Shown piece by piece: positions 1-11,211 of a stretch of 64,000 nt of DNA; position 1 is the first letter of the stretch; every line of letters starts with the position of its first letter. The DNA comes from Bigelowiella natans CCMP2755 (Eukaryota; Cercozoa; Chlorarachniophyceae). The position numbers and the translations under genes are program-made. The DNA lies in contig ADNK01000343.1 in NCBI GenBank assembly GCA_000320545.1, forward strand, positions 1 to 64,000, in the 5' to 3' direction. The notes under the pieces are model-generated. The model was not told where the DNA came from. It saw nothing but the letters and a program-made list of their open reading frames with translations, and searched no databases.

Positions 1-224
1 TCCCTCCACCCCTCGTTCTGAGGATGATGTAGATAAAAATAATACTCGTTCTCCCCCCTCGTACTCTAGAGCAATTCTCCCTCTCCCCTCTCTTCTCTCT
101 CTCCCCCCTCCTCAGATATCAGTATCTACTTGATGTATAATAGTATCCTCCTGGTCATCATCCTCATCGAGAGAGACATCATCATCATCATCAGCGGAGG
201 CGGGGTAGAGGAGGGGGAGCGCAC
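1..224. repeat. Pyrimidine-rich and microsatellite 3' flank
   Basis: No gene is seen here. The stretch holds C/T-rich runs around 1-115, a CAT/ATC triplet tract at about 155-195 and little else. It lies immediately 3' of the minus-strand gene ending at 225. Confidence 0.6.
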
Positions 225-720
225 TCATTTCACACCCTTCGGTAAAAGAGCGGCACTAAAGTAGCGGTTAGTGTAAGTCTTTGCCAATAAATTTTCCCGT
301 CCCCCGCGTACCTGAAGGCCCTATAATAATTCACAGCAGCAATGCAATGCAATGGTGGCCATGGTGATAGTATTGGTGTTGATGGTGGTGGTGACGATGA
401 AGTTCTATTATTTTACAAGCGCTAACGGTGCTACTACTTTCCAACAGTATTTGTCTCATCCTTCTTCAAGTTGATGTTACTGTGTGTGTGTGTGTGTGTA
501 TCTTCTAAGACCTACCATAAACTGCCTACAGTACTAACAGCGAGACTCTTTGTCGACTGATCATCGTCGGGATATTGAAGTGCTGCTTCTAATGTAGCTG
601 ATGCAATATGAACAGGTACTGTGGGAAGTTCAACCTATAAATAATAATGGGTAGTAGCATTATAAAGAGGAGGAGGCGGTGGTGGAGGAGGAGGAGGAGG
701 AGAAGTCGTGAGTGAGAAGT

Positions 721-752
<32 letters not shown>

Positions 753-2177
753 CTCCAAACAAAGCAAGAGTTTCTCCAAGTTTCTTGTGACTGGTTTCTG
801 ACTGATTGAACCTCCAATTTGACCTCCCCCTAAGACTATCACTATTACAAGTAACTACATGCTTCTCACCAACGACTGCAGCCTTGATATGGCGTCTTTG
901 GTGGCTCGATCGACATCCTTTTTCATATCCTCCTGGATCTTTTGAGCGTCTCCCAAAAATTGTGACGGCAAATCGGAGTTGTAAATAGCATCTATCGCTT
1001 GGGAAGCAACCGTTTCCAGCTCTTTCTGGAGAACAGCTGCTGATTCTGCCACCTGTTCGAGTAAACATCATTTGAACTAAGGACAATGGCCAGGAACGAT
1101 GCATCAAAGTAGGCTACTACAAGTGGCACAAAATGTATTAATCGTTCAACAGGCGCTTGGTGGCTTGTCAGCAGTTAGATGCTACCACCTACCCGCTTCG
1201 TTGCCTCTTCGTCGACCCATACTGGGAATTCACCACCACCACTGCTGCTGCTACTACTACTACTACTACCACTACTACTACTACTACTGAGGTCGTTGTT
1301 ATTGTAGGTATTTGCAGGTGCATCACGTGCTCCTGTCGTTTCTACCGCCTTGGTACTCGTCTGCTGCTGCGTATTGGAGATTTCATCATCATCATCATCA
1401 TCATAATCACTTGAGTTTTTAGTCTGGATTCCTGTGACTGCTGACATTTGTGAAGAACCTTGCTGTTGTTGTTGCTGCTGCAGCGATGGTTCCTGTCCGA
1501 AGTTGGCATTGCCTTCGTGTTGGTGTTGATGTTGGAGGTGGTGTGCCTTATTATTGTGGCGGTGGTGGCTCACAATTTCTTCTGGGGTTTTACCTCCCGA
1601 GACACGATTTACAGACACCATATTTTTGGAAGGGGATGATACTGAAGAAGATGACGATAAATCTCCATTATTTTCTGCTTTTGTCTGTGACTTTGCATTG
1701 GTGGTGGTGGTGGTGGTGGTGGTGGTGGTGGTGGGGGTGGGGGTGGTGGGGGGTGTCTGCGCTACGAACATTGAGCGGTAAAGTCCCTAGGCGTTTGATT
1801 GTTGGAGAGGAAACAAATCTTTGCCTACCTAAGTACGGTGTAAAAATACCCGCCTTTTGAGAAGAAATATAGCGTTCGTAGTCATGGTGGATGTGATGAT
1901 GCAGTCTGTGCTGCTGTTGTCTCCCCCGCACAAAAGATGAAAGTCTGGGTTTATGTGTAGCAAGACTTTTGGGTGTCGTTCCCAGAGTGCTGAAGGTAGG
2001 GGTTTGCGCTTGTGCTTGTAACCCCGAAACTGATGGCGCTAATATTAATGTAAGGACTGTCGTAAAAAGCGCTACGACTCGATCGCGGCGACTAGAGTGA
2101 AGTGACTGTAATGACGATATGCTAGGATCCAGGGAGAACAGAAAAGCGAAGGGCAATGATCGACATAATGATGCCAT
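225..2177 (-). CDS. Unrecognised protein with possible signal/transit leader and triplet-encoded runs
   Basis: I do not recognise this protein. Spliced model: exons 2177-1932, 1786-1193, 1052-870, 634-516, 320-312 (9 nt) and 255-225, all GT-AG, phase-continuous, 393 residues, stop TGA at 227-225. The N-terminus has about 33 polar residues, a hydrophobic segment (VVALFTTVLTLILAPSVSG), then a Ser/Thr/Arg-rich stretch; this could be a signal anchor or a bipartite plastid leader. The middle is low complexity (Thr, Gln, Asp, Ser runs, one tract each from a triplet repeat). A conserved-looking helical tail begins around residue 280 (VAESAAVLQKELETVASQ). The switch of reading frame near 1771 is explained by an intron from 1931 to 1787, but its donor (GTGCGG) is weak. 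Function unknown. Confidence 0.6.
312..320 (-). other. 9-nt microexon
   Basis: On the minus strand, GGCCTTCAG lies between an acceptor (TTATTATAG) and a donor (GTACGC). It joins a phase-2 upstream exon to a phase-2 terminal exon and gives Trp-Ala-Phe-Arg across the junctions. Skipping it would also keep frame, so its use is inferred from splice signals only. Confidence 0.5.
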
Positions 2178-2890
2178 CGGAGGCTACGTTGCCACCACAA
2201 CTACTCCGTTGTGCTTCCGCTGTACTCCCTTCCCTCGGAACTATCCAATGCCCTTCCTTCTACGGAATCCTGACGAACAAACCAATTTAATTGTTTCGTT
2301 CAGTTACGTATGAGGAAGAGAGAGATTACACACGATATTTTCCCGCCGAATATCGGAAGATCGATTCGACAGGAAAATTGTTTTCACCGGAAAATAAGGG
2401 GGGGGGGGTGATAGCCAGACCTCGTGGGCTTGTCTGAAGTTCAGACTTCACAATGCAAGGTCCAGCTCAATGACCGAGTGTTTTTTTTACATTTTTCTAA
2501 AATTCACATGTCGCTTTGAAATATTTTACGCAAAAATGTGTAAAAAAAATATGAGCATTTGCTCGGTACTTCTCGAATGTCTTAGGCCTCCCAGAACAAG
2601 AGCAACACAGCTTTCTTCAGCTACAACCAGCATCCAAAGAAAATATTTTAGTGATGAAATGGTCGCAAATTTAATCTCATAAATTCCTCAAATTTATGTC
2701 GTATATCTAAATCATTCCTCTGTGGGAAGCTCTAGAAACATCAAGAATCTCAATGAAGGGAGAGGGGTATCAACGGGCAATCATCCGAGAAGGAGCCGGG
2801 AATGGTTGATGGATGTCGAACACGAACACGAATCTTGAACACACATGCTGATTTTCACCAGAGAGTCCTCGTTTTCAGCTCGAGGCACTG
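2178..2890. other. 5' flank, no gene seen
   Basis: Upstream region of the minus-strand gene starting at 2177. It contains a G8-9 run at about 2399-2408 and AT-rich unique sequence. Short open frames on both strands show no recognisable motif. Confidence 0.5.
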
Positions 2891-4690
2891 CGTTTCGCAC
2901 TTTGCAAAGTGCCACGTTGGAAATGCAGTAGATCAGTGAACTTTCTTTCTTGAATCTTGAATCTTGAGTGGTTGTGTTGGCCCACGCACTGCGAGGAGTG
3001 CCTTGTGGCATGTTGCGCGTAAGGTGTTCACAGGCCGAGGCGCTACGTGCACAAGTAGGCAGGGGGGGGGAAAGGCACGTTTGCTTCCTTTTGAAGAGTT
3101 GTGTTTATTTTTATTAAAGATTATATTTTTATTAAATCGTGCACTGCGTAATCATTCGCGAAGCTTTCGCGAATGCCGCCGCACGTGGGGCAGCACACTT
3201 CCGGTGTGCTGCCATGAGTCCCGCCGGAACCCACGTGCCTATGCTGTATTAATATCTACGTTATCTATATTCTATATCCGCGACAACCCCTTTGTTGTCG
3301 CACGTGACTTGAGCACTGGTATAAGGTCCTGGGGGACCTTGATGCAGAGGGCTGGTATGGACACGAACCTAAGGACGAAGGTGAGTTCTGGGTAAGCGAC
3401 AAAGGAGATAAGGTTAGAGAGGAATCTATTACCTGGTGGTTGGTGAAGTTCCGAAAGCGATGAAGGTCTAAGGGAATAAGGAAGGAAGGAAGGAGCAACG
3501 TGACTTGTGCCCGCGTAGTGGTACGCGCTACAGGCAGCAACCAGCCTGGCAGCGCGCTCCACGATTGTCTGTGCTGCCATGCGAAAACACTTTTTCCTTC
3601 TTCACTTCTTTCTTGCACGTGTGCGTGAAAACGTGAACCCAACGATTCGTTCATTGCGACGTTGTCACGGTGTGGACGTGCGTGCTCTTGTTCGTCAAGT
3701 CTTTGCCCGTGCGCACGTGGTTCAATCGAAGAACAGTCCTGGAGCCATGCTAGCATGGCCAGTCTAGCAGTGGCCTGTGACGTGTGTCGGACTTTCGGAA
3801 AGAAATCAGGAGGCTCGGAGGTGTGCACACGTCCAAATCGTTCGCTCCGCCGAGCTAGCGAGAGCGACCAGCGTTGGCTGGCTGGAGCACCAGAGCCAGC
3901 TAGCCAGAGCAGTGGGGCAACGCTTGCACTCAGCACCCATGGACACCGGCACACGCCACGTGGCGCGCAGTGGGTGGCGGTCGGTCTAGCTAGCCAACGA
4001 TGCGTGTGTGCACACTGCTGCAGTGAGCACTTTTTTTTCTCCACCTGTCACCACAACTGGGTCGATCACTCGCGTGCGCGGCTGCGTGCGCTAGTGCGAT
4101 TTGCTAGCTTTGGCACCTGATGGAGGACGCAATTCCAAAATTGTTGATCGTGCGCGTCACCACTCCGTCATCAGCACACAGCACCCGCCAAAACGTTCTC
4201 AGTGAGCTCAGCGGCACATCGCAGAGCGCGTTGGCACGGCTGCTGCGATGCCTCAACAATTAGACACGCTAGCTAGCAAGCAGGTCACTCGATCAACTCG
4301 CCGAGAACCACCAGGTCGATCAGCAAGTTCATCGATCGCATTGCAGCGACAATGCAATGCGTCGATGTTTCTGCACTGTCAGCAGCTCCAGAGACAAGCT
4401 AGCAAGTTCTAGGCAGCTGGCGCTGCGCTGTCTTGCGTGCTTGCGTGTGCCCGCCCATGCACACTCATCATTGTGTCGCGCTGCTAGCGCGGTGCACGCG
4501 CGCCTAGACGTGTGGAACACGGACACAACGCTGCGTGCATGCCAGCATGCGCACATGCGCAAATCGCTGCCGTGCTGGCGTGGCTGCAGATTCACATGGC
4601 TAGACGGCGCAAACAATGATGCAAGCAAAATGCGCATGCATGCATGCGATGCATCGCACATCTGACATCTAGACATGCACACGTGAACAC
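2890..4690. repeat. Palindrome-rich island A
   Basis: GC-richer, stop-poor sequence dense in short perfect palindromes. Examples are GCACTTTGCAAAGTGC at 2897-2912 and GCCATGCTAGCATGGC at 3744-3759, plus many GCTAGC, TGCATGC and GCGCGC words. It shares the 16-mer ACATCTAGACATGCAC (4665-4680) with island D (57321-57336). Open frames of 100-260 codons exist on both strands, but they overlap each other and show no domain or codon pattern, so I read it as non-coding. It lies between the 5' end of the 225-2177 gene and the 3' end of the PIP kinase gene. Confidence 0.6.
3153..3340. repeat. Array of perfect hairpins
   Basis: Four inverted repeats lie within 190 bp. 3153-3175 has 10-bp arms CATTCGCGAA/TTCGCGAATG with a 3-nt loop. 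3190-3212 has 9-bp arms GCAGCACAC/GTGTGCTGC with loop TTCCG, and is itself enclosed by GCACGTGGG (3181-3189) pairing with CCCACGTGC (about 3230-3238). 3280-3301 has 8-bp arms GCGACAAC/GTTGTCGC. 3323-3340 has 7-bp arms AAGGTCC/GGACCTT. No coding potential is apparent. It could be a structured RNA, a foldback element or a cruciform DNA site. Confidence 0.65.
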
Positions 4691-4827
4691 CAACACTTTG
4701 AAAAAAGGTTTCATTGTCGGGTCTGAGCCATCTTTCACAATTGAGGTTGCATCAATGATGTCAGACAATGGTCTTCAGCGAAAAACTTTGATTTGGTCAT
4801 CATCCCTTTTGAATCAGTGGACAACTG

Positions 4828-5450
4828 CTAAACTTTCAACATGGACCATCGTGACTTTCTCAATCTGATGGACGAACCTGACCCCCTGACCGCAAAATCT
4901 TTCATTCCCTCCGCTTCAACAGGAAACACGCGTTCACGCATGAATTGCATGAACCGATTCTGATAGAAACGTGGTTCAACACAAGACAACTCCTTCTCAG
5001 CGTTACATTTGAGTACGACTTTTGCTTTCTGTTCAACCCACTTTCCCCAATTCCAGCTTTGTAGTATGTCGATAATGCCAAGATGGTACACAGCTGGACC
5101 GCGCACAACTTGGGCATACAAGACCCTTGTTGGGTCCGATTCTGGCCATTCAATCTCGCTCTTGCTAGGACGAATACTGGGCATTAGGGGATTCTCATCT
5201 CCACCCTCTGATCCGGTAGGAGCAATGCCAGATACCTTTGTGGCAGCAGAATGCGCTTTGGATTCCCGGGTAGGACGTTTGGTCCTTTTAGTTCGCTTCC
5301 GCTCCATTTTGATGTCGTTTGTGCCCATCGCCAAGGTATCATCTTCTCCATTAGCTTCCACCGAAGCAGAGTCGTTCTCATCTATTGTGCCTATTGAAAC
5401 CAAACTATGTTGGACCGTACTCAATATAATCTCTTCTCTCTCATCCACCC

Positions 5451-5494
<44 letters not shown>

Positions 5495-5516
5495 ACACAA
5501 ACACATGCAAGCGTCC

Positions 5517-5594
<78 letters not shown>

Positions 5595-8526
5595 GAGAGA
5601 TAGAGAACGTAGTGCTAACCTTCGCTGATGTTACTTGGTCTCTTTTTGAGTTCTCTCCGGCCACTTGGAAGGCTTTTCGATAAAGCACCAGAAGAACCAT
5701 GTTTTGTCTCAGTAGCAGAATTGATATCCTGGCTTTTGCCTCTTGTCACCGCGGGAATGTCCGAAAAATCTGAGCGGTATGTCGTATAATGAACTCCCAA
5801 CAGTAACGAATAGTCCATTATGTTCAGAGATGCCAAAAATTGCGAATCGGCCTGAAGTTGGCGTAGTATTTGGTCTGCAGTCTCCTTCCTCACATGCAGA
5901 CCTTCCCGCAAATCATTATCTTTCATTGTACTGGAGCCTGGTGGCGTAGAACGGTTGATCGTTGATCCCTTCAGGTCAAATTTCGCATGAATTTTATACC
6001 CCTTGGGAGCGTCGAATATATTATTGAAAACGCAGAAGTACGCAACACCATCGTACATTCGAACCGAGTATGAACCAAACATACGGATGATCAAACTGTG
6101 AGGATGTTTATGCATGTGCCACGCGTAATCATCGACAATGTCCATCAGCAAATCATGCTCCTCGTGTGTCACAGTCTTGACAACGAATTTTCGGTCGGCA
6201 GTGAAATAAAGAAAAGAATCTGATTTTCCCTCCGAGAAGTTACGTCGCATTTGTTCGACATCACCATCAAAGGACCGCTTGTATCTGAAATATACATAAT
6301 TCAAAAGTCTATCGAAGACCTTCAGGTTTTTTATTCATCACGTTAGCGTCACCATCATCATCATCATCACCATCATCGCCACCATCATCATCACTTGTAT
6401 GAGTACTCGAGATCGGATATGTTGAAGGTTTCACGCAGGCGTCGGAAGATGCGCGGCTTGTAGGCGTGAAAACCCAAACGTTCGATTTCTAGGGGATAAT
6501 CTTGAGGGGCCTGTTGCACAATATTATATTTATTTATATGTTTACATAAAAATGTATATTGATATCGTGTGGGTGGATAAATATCGCCTAATTACTTCTT
6601 CGTCATCAGCCACCATGTTCCGAACCCTCTCCCCCAAGATGAATTTGGCCTTAGAAGTATCTGAGAGGCGTCTATACATTTTGGGGTCAAAACTGTCCAC
6701 TGAAAACTTGCGTTCTGCTGACCCCAAAGGAAAACGTATCGACGAATGAGCACGCCCGCTCAGTCTGCAGTAGTAAAAACAAGTAGGCAGGTAGTTAATC
6801 ATTTAGTCATAATTATGTGCTTTTTTCATACTCACAAAATTATTTGCAAGCCATAGAGGGGCACAATAAAGCCGGAGCCGCAGCGCAGTTTCATCTTAAA
6901 TATGGTCGTTTACAAACCTTTCTCCTCTTTCTAGTCCAACTTGAATATTTTCTTCAAGGCTAGAGGCTTTTGCTTTTGTATACTGTTGCTGTATTTCCTT
7001 CTGCTCTTTTCCTAAGTAGTTAGAACTTTGCAGAGAACCTCCACAGCTCTTGTGTCGCATGTTTTTGTTCGTAGCACCAATAGATGGGAGTACTGAAATA
7101 GCTGTTTCGCCAATACCTTCTGAAGTAGCTACAACAAATTCCTTCCGTAAATCTTCCGAAATGTCAGGTTCTGCCTTATCAATCTTAGAAAGAATGAAGG
7201 AGCCGTTTGGTAATAATCGTTCCTGTTCTATCTCATACTGAACATCTTGGTGGTATGTGTACAGCCAAATTCCTAGGTCGGAGACTCCCGAAAGTCCGAG
7301 CACAAATGACATAAAAAAATCGACAATTAGCCGCCAGTTGCCAGATTTATCCGGGATCAAGCCAAGGATGAACAACAGGATATATGCGCTCAATACTGCG
7401 GCATAACACTTGGTATACCTAACGTTATTCATTTGTCAATATCTAAAAGCAGAAGTCATAGGTATTATTAGGCAACAAGTAACTTGAATATTCTGTGTCT
7501 TATTGCCAATTTTATTTGCTAAAGTGCATCCTACTTTTTCGCCTGTTGGATGCCCTTGACTCTCGTAGCAACCGCACGAAGTAACTTCTTATTCTCGAGC
7601 TTTCTATCAGATATAGTCAGGAGCCAAATACTCACAGCGACAATTCCTGTTAAATTCAAAATAAGCATCAGATTTTGATGTAAGCGAAGTTATATTGTAA
7701 ATGGTACGTAAGAACATATCTTCGGTGATCTATGTACAAATATCCCATTAAAATTTCCACCGTTTTTCTTTCTCACCTAGTACAAAAGCCCCTTGGAGAG
7801 TCGACGCGATGATGAGAAACCGATCCCAAGCCTCCGGTTTGTGAGAAAGCAAATCTTTGTGGGGAAAAGAGCACATGCCAAAGCTCGCATCGTAGGCTGG
7901 GTTAATTGCAGATAGAGTGCCGACAAAGAGCGATGTGCAGAAACCGAACACACCCAATCCTCTCATCTTCTTGTAAGTCTGACGAAATGGATCCGTGACG
8001 GAAACATACACATTGATACCTAACAGAAAGAGAGAACAAATATGAGTCTTGGCAAGTAGTCTTAAATATTGCACATGATTTATTACCGACAGAAAAGAAG
8101 AGACAAATGCTCATCATTGCTGAGAAGTTGGTCACGAAGGCTAGCGCCGGGTTGCAGTCATAGTCGTAGTTGTGATCAATATTGTCGCTGATTAAGTCGA
8201 TTTGCGTGTAGACCATACACGTTGTAAGTACAAGCGAAGCGAGAGTTCTGCCGTAAATGATTAAACTTGGCCACTTTCGTAGTGGGGGATATCGAGTCAT
8301 AACCGCTGCCATAAATATCAACCTGAAGAGATTACCACCAAATATCGAAATTTCAAATAGTGGTTGGTACAGCCTCGTTTCTTCTCATAAAATACGATTG
8401 GTTTAGAAATCCATTTCAATTGATACATGACTTTGACTCAAACGTCGTACATATTGTAACTCACGCGAGAACGGAGATAAGTGAAGTGATGGTCCATGAT
8501 ATTGCCAAAGCTTTGACTTTCTGCAT
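4828..8526 (-). CDS. 7TM receptor-phosphatidylinositol phosphate kinase fusion (GPCR-PIPK)
   Basis: Nine phase-continuous exons: 8526-8465, 8322-8087, 8019-7777, 7646-7535, 7418-6918, 6764-6596, 6510-6395, 6284-5620 and 5390-4828 (888 residues; stop TAG 4830-4828). Residues 1-280 hold about seven hydrophobic segments, including YPPLRKWPSLIIYGRTL after TM1, which resembles the first intracellular loop/TM2 of cAMP-receptor-like 7TM proteins. A linker follows. From about residue 385 comes a PIP kinase core with a likely ATP-binding Lys near 516 (FVVKTVT), DLKGS at 583-587, IMDYSLLLG at 635-643 and a C-terminal block with the YHLGIIDILQSWNWGKW sequence. Such kinases phosphorylate PI4P or PI5P to PI(4,5)P2 at membranes. 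The fused 7TM part suggests direct receptor control. The activation loop falls in the last exon and may be disrupted by a low-complexity basic insert; specificity is unclear. Confidence 0.9.
5457..5610. repeat. (CA)n and (GA)n microsatellites in last PIPK intron
   Basis: Intron 5619-5391 is mostly a (CA)n tract (5457-5500) followed by a (GA)n tract (5520-5605). Read through, it gives a long open frame of dipeptide repeats that should not be taken as protein. Confidence 0.9.
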
Positions 8527-9331
8527 GGTTCCTGGAGGGAAGAATCAGCTCCCAATTGCTGGTTACAGTGCAGATCTGAATAAAACATTTTTAATTCATT
8601 TCAATGCAAACTTTTTGATATTGATTATCAATGAATCGATTCTGCATACCCGCAAGTGCTCCTGCCGACCCTCAACCTCCCGCTTTGATGTTATTATGAA
8701 ATCTCAGATTCTCCCACAGCTTTTGAAAAAGAAATACTAAAACCCGATACGATATTCGTCAACGACTTCTCTTCATGCCATTTTTTTTAAAAATTAGTCT
8801 CTTTCACTTTTTAGTCGGAACAACAATTTCAGAACCAGCTTTTGGAATTTCACCCCAATCCCACATGGAGCATAATGCAAACAGAGAACCACCGTATTTT
8901 TTCTGTACGACATCAATATATCATTTTTTAAAGCTAAAATGCGCCCGATACATGGCTTTTGTGCACTCATTTCGGTTACCAAAATATTTCATGTCGCCCA
9001 GAAGATTGATTCGTACGTTTACGCGATATCATCATGCCTTTGAATTTACCGAAAGACTTCCCATGAAAACGATATTGTTGTAGAGATAAATAAAAATGTT
9101 GTGACATCTGTTTTATCTAGTTGGTCAGTGAATAAATAAACCCTACTGTTAACATCCAAAGGTTGCATTCTAGTCATTGGAAGAAGCTGTAGACTATTTG
9201 GTATACCGATAATATCGTAATTATCGACCTCATATTGAATCCATAAGCTGCTGTCGTAAGCTGCTGTCGTTGTATCCTAGATCTAACCGTTCGATATTGA
9301 GGGTAGGGCGGCCCGACCACTCAAAAAGATC
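8527..9331. promoter_or_regulatory. Divergent 5'-5' spacer between PIPK and C1D
   Basis: The two genes point away from each other, so this 0.8 kb should contain both promoters. No TATA box or shared motif is convincing. Open frames at 8775-9083 (+) and 8794-8982 (-) overlap and look non-coding. The sequence is AT-rich and lacks palindromic islands and microsatellites. Confidence 0.4.
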
Positions 9332-10073
9332 ATGGAGGGCCTTATCGGAGACGTTATGGCAGGGGAACGAGAAGCTTTGGCGGAGGTCCAAGAACAGTAT
9401 AGATTCTTAGATGCTATATGAAAATACATCTTTATAGGCAGTGGAAAATTTCGAGGAACTAGAGAATTTCCTTGGTGATCTTAAGGCACACCTGGATAAA
9501 TTGTTCAAGATACCACTCAAAGAGATAGATGCCCAGCTAACGCCAATGGTTACTTCTTACATCAAATTGTAAAATAAAACGCAATGCTATACCACTTTGT
9601 TAAATGCGATGCGTGAATCTCAACACTTGGCTTGAAAATTAATTCTCAGGAATCCGCGACTTTACATACCTCCCTGGCCTTTACAATAAATTCTCTCTTC
9701 CACAGTAACTCAATTTTTAATTTGACTACTTAATATGTCTTTCCAGCTACTTATAGGCTGGTATGAACGGTCTCCTAAACTGAACATGTGTCATTATCAG
9801 TGTATCTGAAAACTGAGGGAGTTGACACGAAGAACCACCCGATAAAGCAAGAACTTGATAGAGTCAAAAAGTAGCGTTATATGAAGCTGTTATATCTAAA
9901 AGTACATGCTATGATAATATATATTTCACGGCGGTAGGTACATCAAACGGGTGAAGAATTTAGAAAAGGAAAAGAATGACAAGCATGAATCATCTGGAGC
10001 GGTTGCGAAGCGACGCGTGGATAGGAAAGCTGCCTCTAGAATGATACGTGCTGGGATGAAGAGAAAATTTTGA
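9332..10073 (+). CDS. C1D: C1D/Rrp47-family nuclear exosome cofactor
   Basis: Five small exons: 9332-9385, 9438-9548, 9650-9704, 9801-9870 and 9938-10073, giving 141 residues, about the usual length for C1D. The Sas10/C1D signature is clear: LAFTINSLFHMYLKTEGVD, then HPIKQELDRVKK, then a YIKRVK helix, and a basic tail with DRKAASR. C1D/Rrp47 binds the Rrp6 exonuclease and structured RNA in rRNA and snoRNA 3' processing, in the nucleus. Exons 2-5 are well fixed by phase and alignment. The exon 1/2 junction needs a poor donor (GTCCAA) and is uncertain, so the first 18 residues may change. It converges with the coiled-coil gene downstream. Confidence 0.88.
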
Positions 10074-10099
10074 TGTAAATCTATTGAACTGTAACTAGC

Positions 10100-11000
10100 T
10101 GAAATCAGGCACTATATTATCTTTAGAAGCTTGTTGACTAGACTGTGTAAAGCAGCTGTTGGTGCTAGACGCAGTTTTGCGCTGCGACAGGCCACTGACT
10201 GAAATAAATTTATGAATTCAACTTCGGTCGACAATAATAACTAGATATCTTCATGCACGCCTTTTTATCAGGTGCGTGTTACAATGTGCATGACACAGGT
10301 TGAGCAACATGGATCGGAAGTGAGCCGAGGCATCGCATGATGTCGATCAACTGCAGCAATAGCGCTAGCAGAACACGCGCATCGCATCCAAAAACAATGG
10401 CTAGTGCGTGCGAAACTAATTTTGACCAAAAGCACTGTGAAAAGGGTCATTTGGAACTATTGGTTTTCATTCAAAATGATCTGCAATCCATTTATGGGCA
10501 TGCGGTGTAATGCTACTAGCATGCACAGTGCTAGAGCAAACACACCATGGCACCACCGACGAGCACTGCTAAATGAGCCATGCACATCTCTAGATCTGTG
10601 CTAGCTGTGCAGCAATGATGGACAAAGCTAGACAGCATGCATGTTGAACACACCTAGCTAGCTAGATACGTGAGTTTTCACAATGCTTGCATGATAGCAT
10701 CGCGTCGCGTGCGTTCTAGCGTTGTTAGATTTGGATTACTATATTGCGCTGTTTGCATGTGTCTACTGACGCCGCGCAATGTTCTAGTGATCTAGTGATG
10801 TAATGTGCGTACGCTACGAGAACGCGCGATGTAGCGATCAGTCACGCGTGTCACCATCACTACCTAGATGTGATCTCCAATATCTCTAGATCTAGCAATG
10901 CAGCTGCTGCTAGCCTGCGTAGTTAGCAGGTAGCTTTGAACCAGCAAGAATGAATGAGGCTCCACAAAATGACTACCGCCTACATCCATACATCACATAG
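10100..11000. repeat. Palindrome-rich island B
   Basis: Sequence with many CTAG- and TGCA-centred palindromes, such as runs of CTAGCTAGCTAG near 10655, GCTAGC and GCATGC words, and CGCGTCGCGTGCG-like words. It sits between the convergent 3' ends of C1D and the coiled-coil gene. Composition matches islands A, C, D and E. No credible coding sequence. Confidence 0.55.
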
Positions 11001-11211
11001 TTGCTTGTTATGCGATGGATTGGCGCAAAATTGCAGTTGTGAAATTATTTGCGATTTTGTATATTCATAGCAGTACTATAGAGTAGTCTAGAAGTGCAAG
11101 TGGCTCCTTTGAAGAGACAATGTGATGATGAGCATAAACTGTTTGACATTTATTATCAGCCACAGGGCCACAGCATAGCGGCTTACTGCTTCTAGTATTG
11201 AGGGAAGGCTT

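Noticed and set aside
1668-1800. Apparent frameshift in the first gene
   Set aside because: An intron from 1931 to 1787 restores the frame, so a broken gene need not be assumed.
3265-4120. Open frames of 259 codons (-) and 152 codons (+) in island A
   Set aside because: They overlap on opposite strands in stop-poor GC-rich sequence, have no domain, and similar frames occur in every island.
5440-5620. Long Ser-Leu and Cys-Val repeat frame in the PIPK region
   Set aside because: Translation of (GA)n and (CA)n within an intron; kinase phase is continuous across it.
8775-9083. 102-codon open frame (+) and overlapping 62-codon frame (-)
   Set aside because: No motif, antisense overlap, and location in a divergent promoter spacer.
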